Source of the DNA: Planctomycetota bacterium | Lineage (GTDB): Bacteria > Planctomycetota > Planctomycetia > Pirellulales > Lacipirellulaceae | DNA: 64,000 nucleotides | Assembly: GCA_013152205.1 (NCBI GenBank) | Contig: JAADGV010000076.1 | Coordinates: 1 to 64,000 of the forward strand | Direction: 5' to 3' | Shown: piece after piece, positions 56,313 to 64,000 of the stretch | How the letters are laid out: each line of letters opens with the position of its first letter | How positions within the stretch are numbered: the first letter of the stretch is position 1 | Made by a program: the position numbers and the translations under genes | The notes under the pieces: generated by a model | What the model saw: the letters and a program-made list of their open reading frames with translations, nothing else | Database searches by the model: none | Told to the model about the DNA's origin: nothing

Positions 56313-58304
56313 CTAAAACCGATCCAACCCATCAATCCAGCGACCCAGGCTATCGGCAAGATCGGCTTCGAGCACCGACCGGTTGTCGTCTCGAGCCGAA
56401 GTTTGCAGCCAACTGGCGGGGTAACCCGCTTTGCCGAGGCGTTCTAGGTCGTTGCGAATAAGTGGCGCAAAGGTGGAGTCTTGCGACTCGACCGCGAGGA
56501 TGGCCAGGCGGCTGCCGGGGCGATTGGATGGGATTTTCAGCGAACGGGGCAAGGGAGCGTCGATCCCGATCGCGCCGCTAAAGTCTTTCTTTTTTGCAAA
56601 GGCTAGTGCATAAGCCAACTGGCCCGCTTTTTCGATACCGCCAACAACGACTCGCTGAGAATCAAGCTGCCAACGGCGGCGAGCCGCGCTTGCAAGCCGA
56701 TCGAGATATGCCAAATCTTCCGAGTTCCAACCGGTCTCGCTAGCCGGGTGAGCAATCAGTAAAATCATCTGGTCGCGTTGGCAGATTTCTTGCCACGCTT
56801 GAAGAAGCTGTTGATCGTCTGCTTCGCTGCCGTCGCCGAGCCAAAGCAGAAGTCCATTTGCTAGCTCGCCTTCGCCCTCAGACGCATAGAACTTTGCCTC
56901 TTGGGCGAATTCAGGCAGTTTGAGTGGTTGAAGTTCTGCATTGCTATCCGGCTCTTGCTTGCCGTCGGACGACGCCAGTTGATCTCGGCTGAGAATTTCA
57001 GACGGCAGTTGGCCCAATTTAGCGGATAGGGTTAACTCTTTTTCATCGCGACTGATCGTTAGTTTGACCGACTCGTCAGGCGGCAACGAATCCATCGTTT
57101 CGAGTACCTTGTCAAACGATTTCAGTTCTTTGTCGTTGATTGCCTTGAGCAGATCACCAGCTTGCAGCCCGGCTTCTGCGGCGGGGCTGTTGGGCCAGAC
57201 GTTTCGCACCAGGATGCCGATTTTTTCGTCCGTCTTGCCTTGTCGAGCCGGTAAAACACCTAAGAACGCCTGCTGGTAGGCGGCCATTTCGCCCGCCAAG
57301 GTGATTTCGGATTCAAACTCCTCCTCGCCTCGCCGGATAGTTACGCTGACGGTGTCGCCTGCGTACAGCGGCACAATTTGAAACCGTAGCTGAGATTGCG
57401 TTTGCGTTTGCTGACCATTGATCGACACAATCAGGTCGTCCGTCTTCCAGCCAGCAACCGCTGCGGGCGAGCCGGGCCAAACGGCGGCGATTTTTGGGAG
57501 GGCAATGGCGGTTGGCCCCGCGACAAGCCCCACCCCCAACTTGCCCGGCAGCAGGTCTTCGCCCAGCTTCCAACGATCAAGCACCGACATCACGTGCGAA
57601 ATCGGGACAGCAAACCCAATTCCAGAATCGTAGTATTCAGCCCCCGCCAACTCTTGGCCGTCGCTGCTGCCGCCTCCTGATGGGGCCATCGGAACGAGCA
57701 CCCCCATCGTTCGGCCATAGACGTCAACCAGTGGTCCGCCGTAGTTGGCTACCGAAATGCTGGCGTCCGTTTGGATCACCCGACCATAGCGGCGATTCAG
57801 GCCGCTGACGATCCCTACCGAGACGTTCACTTCGTCGTCGTGAAAGGTGCGGCCAACAGCTATGGACCATTGGCCAACACGTATCTCTTCGGTGATCGCC
57901 GCTTCAGCAACTGGCAGGGGCGTTTCTGCTTCGATCTTGAGTAACACGAGCAATCGGTTTTTATCACGCGCCACAAGCTCTGCCGGCAACTGCTTGCCCG
58001 AGGCAAGACGGACGAGTATCGAACTCGGCTGCCCAGCAAAATTGAATGCGCTCGATACAATGTAGCCATCAGTCGAAACGATCAGCCCCGTGGTAGGCCC
58101 TTGAGAGATGAGCGTTTTCCCTACTTGATCAAGGCCACCTATCGTACGGATTTGCACAATCGACTTGGCTGCCGATTCCACTGCCACATGCCACGCCTGC
58201 TGTTCGAGTTGATCGGTGCTAACTTCCGACGCAAATATAGCGGGAACAGCGAATATCAATGCCAATAGCATGGCTAACGTGTATTTCATTTGGGATCGTT
58301 TCAA
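56313..58304 (-). CDS. HtrA/Deg-like pseudoprotease with two PDZ domains
   Basis: The 663-residue exported protein aligns with HtrA through the trypsin fold (about 40-245), two PDZ domains (about 255-340 and 345-430) and an alpha/beta-hydrolase-like C-terminal part (about 470-660: ANGLLLWLGDGSEADDQQLL, then RVVVGGIEKAGQLAYALA). The catalytic residues are replaced: His by Phe87, Asp by Leu118 and Ser by Tyr188 (SVANYGGPL instead of NPGNSGGPL). It should therefore bind rather than cut. Its ATG overlaps the stop of the upstream HtrA-like gene (ATGA), so they are co-translated. A role as a periplasmic decoy, chaperone or regulator is inferred. Confidence 0.85.
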   Translation of the reverse strand: MKRSQMKYTLAMLLALIFAVPAIFASEVSTDQLEQQAWHVAVESAAKSIVQIRTIGGLDQVGKTLISQGPTTGLIVSTDGYIVSSAFNFAGQPSSILVRLASGKQLPAELVARDKNRLLVLLKIEAETPLPVAEAAITEEIRVGQWSIAVGRTFHDDEVNVSVGIVSGLNRRYGRVIQTDASISVANYGGPLVDVYGRTMGVLVPMAPSGGGSSDGQELAGAEYYDSGIGFAVPISHVMSVLDRWKLGEDLLPGKLGVGLVAGPTAIALPKIAAVWPGSPAAVAGWKTDDLIVSINGQQTQTQSQLRFQIVPLYAGDTVSVTIRRGEEEFESEITLAGEMAAYQQAFLGVLPARQGKTDEKIGILVRNVWPNSPAAEAGLQAGDLLKAINDKELKSFDKVLETMDSLPPDESVKLTISRDEKELTLSAKLGQLPSEILSRDQLASSDGKQEPDSNAELQPLKLPEFAQEAKFYASEGEGELANGLLLWLGDGSEADDQQLLQAWQEICQRDQMILLIAHPASETGWNSEDLAYLDRLASAARRRWQLDSQRVVVGGIEKAGQLAYALAFAKKKDFSGAIGIDAPLPRSLKIPSNRPGSRLAILAVESQDSTFAPLIRNDLERLGKAGYPASWLQTSARDDNRSVLEADLADSLGRWIDGLDRF

Positions 58305-61087
58305 GGCACTGTTGCGTTGGGGGTTTCAATAGGCAAGTTGGCCTGAAGTTCGAACTCCAGTAGGGCACCATCGCGAAGCACCGACAACCGTAAATTCTGC
58401 TCGCGATCGTGGTAGAGCAACTGCTCGAAAAATGCTTTACGCGAAGAGACCGGCTCGCCTTCGACAAAGACGACAAGGTCGTCTGGCCTTAGCCCCGCAG
58501 CATCGGCCGCCGACTTGCGCCGCACCGTATCGATGTAAGGAGGGGTCCGTGCCAATACATCGGGAATCATGCGCAAGCCTAGAATCTCGGGCGTCATCGG
58601 CTGCTCGGGCGTCGGGCGTTCGGAGCCAGCCATTTGCACCTCGCGGCCTACAATAATATCGTCAACCGCCGCAGCCACGGCGTTAGCTGGTAAGGCATAG
58701 TTCAGCCAAGTGCCTGTCACTTCGCTACGCAGCTCTTTGCCTAGCATCCCAAGCAGCCGTCCCTGCCAATCAACCAGCACGCCCCCCGCAGCGCCAGGGT
58801 TGTTTGCGTAGGCGTCTAAGATAAAAACCTGTCCGTGGTAGTTGGATTGAAACGCGCCGCGGCGGGCCGACAGAGGAGAAATCGCAGTGATTACTCCCTG
58901 CAACACACTCACGGGTTCGTCGCCGGTAGCGATTCCGTAGAGATTGCTCAACGCCATGATGCGATCTCCCACGTTTGGCAGCACGGCTGAGTGCAGATCG
59001 AAATGCGAAAACTTCTCGCCCTCGGCTTGCAGTTTGAGTACGGCAATCTCGCGTATCGGATCGCTACCAATAAAATCGGCCTGCCATTTTCGCCCATCGT
59101 CTAAAATGACAACCAAGTCGTCGGTATCTAGCACGTAGCTCAGAGCCGTAAGAATATGGCCGTCCGCCGAGACGAGAATTCCCGACTGATAGGCTTCCAT
59201 CTGGCGCAAACCACCAGCACCGTAAATTTTTACGACTTTTTTCCAAGCATCGCGAATGGATGCTGGCGGGGGAGAGGTAGTAGGCATCTTTTTTGGGGTA
59301 GGCTCGATCGCTGTGTCTGATGGCTTGGGGCCGAAAAGTCCCGCAGCTCCGGTAAAGTTATCAATTTTCAATTCGGCAAATTGAACACCTCCGTACGCGA
59401 CCTGCCATCGCCGAGCAATACGTTGCCCGGCAAGTTCGCCAAAGTCGAAGAATCGCAATTCGCAAGGGTCTTGCTCGTCCCCTGGAAACATATCGATGCC
59501 GACCAGTTCGCCTGTGTCGGGCGAGAAAAGAAAATGCGTTTCGATGCCAGCATAGATTCCCACCAAGCAGTCGACCCAGGCAGCGTCTGGCCCACTTGGC
59601 AATTGCCCCAGATAGTAAACCTCGCCAAATTGACGAAGACCTTTGTCGAGCATGCGCTGCCAAAGGTGAAGCGTCAGCAGTAGTCCGCCCGAACCTGGAG
59701 GGCTAAGCTGGCGGTCGAGATTGTTTACAAACTGGGCACTAGTATTCCCAGCAGGCAATCGCATCGAAGCCTTGTCGACAGTAGTTTCTATCTGAAAAGG
59801 CTTTCCTGAGGGCAGGCTCCCTGTAAGTTGCAAGGAGTAGGTTAACCCCTCTTCGTTGCGTGCAGATAGAAAACGGCTCCAGAGTTCTTGTTGCTTCTGT
59901 AGGTTGTACCAATAGTTGGCATACCCACGCCGGGCTTCGTAACGCTGGGCAACGACTTCCGGAAGTTCTGGTTTCTTTTTTAATAACCCCGGCAGCTTGG
60001 GTTTCTTTTTTTCTTGGTCGTCCTTCTTGGGCTTTTTGTCTTGGTGAGGCTCTGCCGGCTTTTTAGCTTCTGCTTGAACAAGATTGTAGAGCTGCGACGG
60101 ATCGTGTAGCCCCATCAAACGCACGTGAATATCGAACGTTTCGCCCTCGCGGCGAAAAGACAAGGGAACCTTCCATCCACGCGGAAAAACGCCTAACACA
60201 TTTTGCAGTGCGTTGGCCGACGTAATCTCTCGGCCCGCTAGGCGAACAATCTCGTCGCCATAGCGCAAACCTCGCCGGTAGGCATCGCAGGTTTCCAAAA
60301 TATCATCGACCACCACTCGGCCATCTTCCTCGGTAGCGACCGTAGCGCCCAACGTGGCATGATCGACAATTCTGCCGCTCTTGAGATGGGCAAGAAACCG
60401 TTTGATTTGATTGATCGAAATCGCGTAGCCTACGCCCACATTCACTCGGCCACGCTTTTCAAACGACCCGCGACCATTGATGCCAATAACTCTGCCCGCA
60501 GCGTCGAACAGCGGCCCCCCCGAGTTGCCTGGGTTGATGGAAGCGTCGGTTTGAAGGCAGTCGGTATATTCCAGAAGCGTGCCAGCCGGGTATTGATATC
60601 GATGGACTCCAGAAACAAACCCGTAGCTTACCGACGGAGTAAAATCGTCGGCCAGCAGAAACGGGTTGCCAATCGCATAAGCCCAATCGCCTACCTGTAC
60701 TTCGTCGCTATCGCCCAATTCTGCGTAGGGAAAATCGTCTCTCCCCAATAGCTGAATCAGCGCCACATCGCCCACCGGATCGATGCCAACGACCACCGCA
60801 TCGTAAATTCGCCCATCTGCCATCCCACATTTCATGGCCGTGCCGCACGGGGCCGCGACATGAAAATTCGTCAACGTAAAACCATCAGGCGAGATAACCA
60901 CCCCCGAGCCGCCCCCTTCGCCCCGGCTATCGAAAACGGCAACGGCTGTTGCCGATGCCCGTTGCACCGTTTCAATACGCTGTTGCTCTGCTTCTAAAAC
61001 AGCCGCGTCGGGAGTCACTTCACCCAGTACCGCGGTGCAAAAAAAGAGCGTCAGCAGAAGGGGCAGACTAATTGATGTTTGTGTCAT
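58301..61087 (-). CDS. Two-domain HtrA-like protein: active protease, PDZ, second inactive protease domain, PDZ
   Basis: The 928-residue protein has a signal peptide (1-22). An active trypsin-like domain follows (His76, Asp107 and Ser189 in INPGNSGGPL), then a PDZ domain (about 240-325), a lysine-rich linker (about 330-370) and a unique domain (about 380-590). A second protease-like domain (about 600-810) has its triad changed to Ser650, Glu680 and Ala767 (NPGAAGG), and a final PDZ domain (about 820-915) ends the protein. Starts and stops on both sides overlap by ATGA. It may be a scaffolded periplasmic protease whose dead domain tethers or senses partners. Confidence 0.87.
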   Translation of the reverse strand: MTQTSISLPLLLTLFFCTAVLGEVTPDAAVLEAEQQRIETVQRASATAVAVFDSRGEGGGSGVVISPDGFTLTNFHVAAPCGTAMKCGMADGRIYDAVVVGIDPVGDVALIQLLGRDDFPYAELGDSDEVQVGDWAYAIGNPFLLADDFTPSVSYGFVSGVHRYQYPAGTLLEYTDCLQTDASINPGNSGGPLFDAAGRVIGINGRGSFEKRGRVNVGVGYAISINQIKRFLAHLKSGRIVDHATLGATVATEEDGRVVVDDILETCDAYRRGLRYGDEIVRLAGREITSANALQNVLGVFPRGWKVPLSFRREGETFDIHVRLMGLHDPSQLYNLVQAEAKKPAEPHQDKKPKKDDQEKKKPKLPGLLKKKPELPEVVAQRYEARRGYANYWYNLQKQQELWSRFLSARNEEGLTYSLQLTGSLPSGKPFQIETTVDKASMRLPAGNTSAQFVNNLDRQLSPPGSGGLLLTLHLWQRMLDKGLRQFGEVYYLGQLPSGPDAAWVDCLVGIYAGIETHFLFSPDTGELVGIDMFPGDEQDPCELRFFDFGELAGQRIARRWQVAYGGVQFAELKIDNFTGAAGLFGPKPSDTAIEPTPKKMPTTSPPPASIRDAWKKVVKIYGAGGLRQMEAYQSGILVSADGHILTALSYVLDTDDLVVILDDGRKWQADFIGSDPIREIAVLKLQAEGEKFSHFDLHSAVLPNVGDRIMALSNLYGIATGDEPVSVLQGVITAISPLSARRGAFQSNYHGQVFILDAYANNPGAAGGVLVDWQGRLLGMLGKELRSEVTGTWLNYALPANAVAAAVDDIIVGREVQMAGSERPTPEQPMTPEILGLRMIPDVLARTPPYIDTVRRKSAADAAGLRPDDLVVFVEGEPVSSRKAFFEQLLYHDREQNLRLSVLRDGALLEFELQANLPIETPNATVP

Positions 61088-62370
61088 TTGGTCACTCGCG
61101 CATCAACTAGGTGGAGTCGGTCGCCGAAGTCCAGGTTGGCGCCATAATCAACAAAGATACGCAATTGTCGGGCACCCTCCAACTGGACATCGATTTCGGT
61201 AGGTTGCCGTTTGCCTGCGATCTCGCCTTGCCAGACAACGCGATCGTCCGCAAAAATTTCGAGCGTCACATTGCCCTGGCTTGCCGTGTTCGGATCGATA
61301 CCGGCAATCGCCACAAATCGTTGCATATTCTTCGGCAGACGATAGACGATTTCCGTACGGCTTCGAATTGCCAATCCTTTGCGATAAGTTCGGATCTCAT
61401 TGGAGTTCACCGATTTGCTCGTCGCGGCATCGGTCACCTTTGGCCAAGTAAGCGTAAGAGCCGATCCGGTGAACGATTGATCGCGCCGAGGCTGGCCATA
61501 GCCTTGGATCAATTCAACTGCCGCTGGTAAAGCAATACGCGGGGTCCACGTTTGTTTGATGGGTTCTAGATCGCTCAGATAGCTGAGTTTCCCCTGCGAA
61601 AAATCGGCTGCGATTAAGGAATCTTGTGGCAATCGAAAATCAAGACCACCGACGGTGGTGACTCTGAGCATTCCTTCTTCAAAAACGGCAGTCGCAATGG
61701 GAAGTCGCCCTCCGTTTTTCGTTTGCAGCCAACAGACGGCTGGCGCTAAATCCGGCCCGTTGGCATGGTAATAAGCCAACGCAGCTACCTTCGACCATTT
61801 TACCGGGATCTCGTCGCCCTCCCAGTTGAAAGTAACTTGCTCGCTGGTGATGTTCCCGAGCAGGCCCGTTAGATAGTCGAGAACGGTCCCCTTTTTCTTA
61901 TGAATAATAAGTAGGTCGGCGGCCAACTGCTTTTCGTGGAGTTCTTCCCACAAAGTCGTTAACTGCTCGACGAGCGGGGTGAACTGCACGCGGCGAATAT
62001 CAGTGGTTGATACCTGCAGTTTTCCTTCGGAAAGCGGCGTCCCCACTTCTGCCTGTGAATCCGAGACCTCATAAGTAATTATTGGCAGCAGCGTGCCATC
62101 CATGAGTTCGATCGATGCAGGATCAGCGTTCGTATCTGCCTCATGCTGGGGCCAACGGATTGCGAGCAGCTGATCGACGCTCCAAGTTGTCGGGGCGCCC
62201 TCCTCCGAAGAGATAGTCACGCCCTCTGCATCCCAGGCTAGCAATTCGCCATCTACTTGCGTTCCGTCAACAGTGGTTACCGAAACTTGCCCTTTCGCTA
62301 CCGGGGCAGAAAAAGCAAGTAGCAATGCTACGGCAAGGGCACCAAAAAGATTAGGTCTGAATTGTTGCAA
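61084..62370 (-). CDS. Secreted NPCBM-domain protein
   Basis: The 428-residue protein has a signal peptide (1-28), a mid-protein beta-rich segment with repeated DGT/strand units (SVTTVDGTQVDGELLAWDAE, TWSVDQLLAIRWPQHE), and a C-terminal NPCBM/NEW2 carbohydrate-binding domain (about 300-425: FTGSALTLTWPKVTDAATSK, YRLPKNMQRFVAIAGIDPNT, RQLRIFVDYGANLDFGDRLH). It likely binds glycan outside or in the periplasm. Its stop overlaps the start of the HtrA-like gene (ATGA), so it is made at a similar level. It may present glycan or peptidoglycan substrates to that protease. Confidence 0.85.
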   Translation of the reverse strand: MQQFRPNLFGALAVALLLAFSAPVAKGQVSVTTVDGTQVDGELLAWDAEGVTISSEEGAPTTWSVDQLLAIRWPQHEADTNADPASIELMDGTLLPIITYEVSDSQAEVGTPLSEGKLQVSTTDIRRVQFTPLVEQLTTLWEELHEKQLAADLLIIHKKKGTVLDYLTGLLGNITSEQVTFNWEGDEIPVKWSKVAALAYYHANGPDLAPAVCWLQTKNGGRLPIATAVFEEGMLRVTTVGGLDFRLPQDSLIAADFSQGKLSYLSDLEPIKQTWTPRIALPAAVELIQGYGQPRRDQSFTGSALTLTWPKVTDAATSKSVNSNEIRTYRKGLAIRSRTEIVYRLPKNMQRFVAIAGIDPNTASQGNVTLEIFADDRVVWQGEIAGKRQPTEIDVQLEGARQLRIFVDYGANLDFGDRLHLVDARVTK

Positions 62371-62391
62371 GGCAATTTACCGTGATAAACA

Positions 62392-63456
62392 TTATTTGGA
62401 GGGCGGCGAGTCGGCACCTTCGGCCAACTCTCGAAAATACTCGTTAATCAGTTCGCGATAGTGGGCCGGAAATTCCCGTCCAATTTGTTGCATCGCCTGT
62501 TTACGTTCTTTGTCGGGCAATTCTCCCCAGCCCGATTGGTTGCCAATATCGCGTTGGTCGACCTTCATCGGCGCCTTCATCGAGGGAAGACGACTATCGT
62601 CCATTGGTTTGGAACTCTGCGCCGAACCGCTCGAACTAGACGATTGTTGCTGTTGTTCTTCGAGCTTCTTGATGATCTTGTCGAGCGAATCAACGACCCC
62701 TTTTTCGACCATCTGAACCTGTTTGCCAGCACGACCAAATTCTAGGCGACGGCGAACGTCGTTCATCCGACGAGCGATGTGGTCGAGCGATTCATCCTTG
62801 AGGCCAGCAAGATCGCGTTGCACCAGTTGCGCCACCTGCTGATACCGCCGAGGCAAAGCCGCTTCTTGCTCTAACAGTTGCACCAACGCAGCACGGCTTT
62901 GGTCTGGCTGCACAAGCTGCTGGTGAGCAACCAGCCGATAAAATAACAGGCCAGCCGGATCGACGACATCTGCGGGAGCGAGTCCTTCCAAGGCAACCAA
63001 TACTTCGTCGTAAAGCCCCTGCTGCGCGAGCCAACGGGCATAATACAGACGCAAATTATTACGCATCGCCTCGGGCAGCGCATGATCGTCTAACCAACTG
63101 GCATCCGGCGGCAAGGGCGATTCATGTTCCGCATTGCACGCTTCGAACAAAGCAAGGGCCTGCGTATTAACAAGCGAAAACGTCTCGGCAACCCGGCTCA
63201 GCAATGCGGTGCCATCGATTGGCTCTGGCTCAGTTGGCGGCCATAAGGCCCGTGCTTGGTCCTGCGACGGTTCGCTAGAATCGGATTGCTCGATCCACTC
63301 CAAAGCCGAGGTACGAACACTCGCATAACGGGGCATCTGCCAACTAGGCTCAAAAGTCAACTGCCCAACCGCAACACCACACGAGACCACAACAGCCAGT
63401 AAACAGCAGGCCGCTGGAGCGAATTTGCACATCAAAATGTAGTGAAGTGTTTTCAT
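62392..63456 (-). CDS. Hypothetical secreted helical protein of the HtrA-like operon
   Basis: The start at 63456 (MKTLHYILMCKFAPAACC) is used. The longer frame to 63510 would translate part of a palindromic repeat (SVYLWLSS). The 354-residue protein has a signal peptide, then TPR-like helices (VNTQALALFEACNAEHESPL, LRLYYARWLAQQGLYDEVLVALEGLAP), a coiled region with a serine/glutamine-rich stretch (LEEQQQQSSSSSGSAQSS), and an amphipathic C-terminus (QQIGREFPAHYRELINEYFRELA). Function is unknown. The operon position upstream of the NPCBM and HtrA-like genes makes it a candidate partner of the protease. Confidence 0.7.
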   Translation of the reverse strand: MKTLHYILMCKFAPAACCLLAVVVSCGVAVGQLTFEPSWQMPRYASVRTSALEWIEQSDSSEPSQDQARALWPPTEPEPIDGTALLSRVAETFSLVNTQALALFEACNAEHESPLPPDASWLDDHALPEAMRNNLRLYYARWLAQQGLYDEVLVALEGLAPADVVDPAGLLFYRLVAHQQLVQPDQSRAALVQLLEQEAALPRRYQQVAQLVQRDLAGLKDESLDHIARRMNDVRRRLEFGRAGKQVQMVEKGVVDSLDKIIKKLEEQQQQSSSSSGSAQSSKPMDDSRLPSMKAPMKVDQRDIGNQSGWGELPDKERKQAMQQIGREFPAHYRELINEYFRELAEGADSPPSK

Positions 63457-63486
63457 AACTATTGATTTCAGACCAAAAGAACTTAG

Positions 63487-63619
63487 CCACAGATAAACAC
63501 TGATAAACACTGATGGAAGGCAACTATAGATCGTTTGGAAATAATGTCCCCTTCATCAGTCATGCCTTGCCAGTTATTTTATCCTCTGAATATCTGCGTT
63601 CATTCGTGTCCATCTGTGG
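63487..63619. repeat. CCACAGAT-type imperfect palindrome
   Basis: CCACAGATAAACACTGAT (63487-63504) and its imperfect counterpart ending CATCTGTGG (63611-63619) frame 133 bases. The outer 8 bases pair exactly. Same style as 13101-13172 and 35321-35561. Confidence 0.75.
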
Positions 63620-63629
63620 TTTCTTCTTT

Positions 63630-64000
63630 TTATTGGTTTCGATTAGTATCAAGGTCGCGGGTCGCTTCAAAAATTCGTTCCTGACGGATCGCCAACTTAT
63701 CAAGTGCTTCGAGAAGCTCGGCCTCGAGCGCTTGCTCGCCATCGATCATCTCATCATATTTGGTCGTGCGACGATTCACCCGCATCTGGAGGGCACGGAT
63801 CATGCGGAGTTCAGACAACTGATCGACCAACGACTGCTCGCCCGGTTGCCCTTCTCCCTGTTGTTGTTGCGACTTCTGTTCCCGAAGTTCTTTTATCGCT
63901 TGCTGTAGCGAGGCCAAGATTTCCTCCATCGTGGCGATGATGTCTTCTTCTAAGCCTTGAGTAATGATACCAAGCTTGACGTCGGCCAATCTTTTTGCCA
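63630..64000 (-). CDS. C-terminal part of a coiled-coil protein, cut by the window edge
   Basis: The frame stays open to the window edge (reading AKRLADVKLGIITQGL through the apparent start at 63989), so the gene begins outside. The 123 visible residues are highly charged and helical (TMEEILASLQQAIKELREQK, then SQQQQGEGQPGEQSLVDQLS, then ELLEALDKLAIRQERIFEAT), as expected for a coiled coil, with no visible enzyme motif. It is the most upstream member visible of the co-directional set that includes the HtrA-like genes. Function unknown. Confidence 0.6.
   Translation of the reverse strand, partial: AKRLADVKLGIITQGLEEDIIATMEEILASLQQAIKELREQKSQQQQGEGQPGEQSLVDQLSELRMIRALQMRVNRRTTKYDEMIDGEQALEAELLEALDKLAIRQERIFEATRDLDTNRNQ

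Overview
The window looks like a chromosomal segment of a planctomycete, most likely of the Pirellulales type. This is inferred from gene families that cluster in that phylum: a DUF1501/PSD1 (DUF1549-DUF1553) pair, a DUF1559 prepilin-like protein, PEP-CTERM proteins with a dockerin-like repeat, a DUF1598 protein, sulfatase, Tat-exported Gfo/Idh/MocA oxidoreductases, neutral-ceramidase-like proteins, an FHA-GAF-sigma54 regulator and methylofuran/H4MPT-type C1 cofactor genes. No rRNA, tRNA, CRISPR array, integrase or transposase gene was recognised.

Layout. 1-15.4 kb is a surface and secreted-protein region: a frameshifted, edge-truncated PEP-CTERM beta-helix gene (+), a DUF1501/PSD1 pair (-), a large minus-strand ORF that joins two PEP-CTERM proteins end to end (its second half is a paralogue of the first gene, in inverted orientation), a DUF1559 protein, a small lipoprotein, another PEP-CTERM protein, a Tat-exported oxidoreductase and a GntR regulator with two winged-helix domains. 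15.4-25 kb is a catabolic region: an oxidoreductase remnant, a ceramidase-like gene (+), and a minus-strand operon with a truncated enolase-superfamily fragment, a second ceramidase-like gene, a DapA-family lyase, a sodium:solute symporter, an MmsA-type semialdehyde dehydrogenase and an iron alcohol dehydrogenase. 25-34 kb holds ndk, a CheX-like gene, an alpha/beta hydrolase, the FHA-GAF-sigma54 regulator, a DUF1598 gene whose last 140 bp are duplicated on the far side of a ParE-type toxin-antitoxin pair, and an AT-richer lipoprotein gene.

34-44.3 kb holds a desaturase, three genes resembling methylofuran biosynthesis enzymes (ATP-grasp, MfnF-like, amino-acid kinase), and an iron-sulfur locus read sufR - nuoB-like - sufC - sufB - sufD - Rieske - sufT. 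44.5-64 kb holds an AGCS symporter, a tRNA-dihydrouridine synthase, a Ser/Thr kinase with a helical partner protein, a sulfatase, a hydroxyacid dehydrogenase, a DoxX/Gfo-Idh pair, and a translationally coupled envelope operon. That operon encodes a helical protein, an NPCBM protein, an HtrA-like protein with one active and one inactivated protease domain, and a second HtrA-like protein that has lost its whole catalytic triad.

The intergenic spaces carry several families of short dispersed palindromes (CCACAGAG-type, TAGCCGC-type, CATAGCCCGG-type, GTGGGAGGCGTC-type, TTAGCG-hairpin, CTGGCTTGTCCAG-type). One family shows a compensatory base-pair change. The points most worth following up are the toxin-antitoxin pair between duplicated DUF1598 gene ends, the active/dead HtrA operon, the double PEP-CTERM fusion, and nuoB inside the suf locus.
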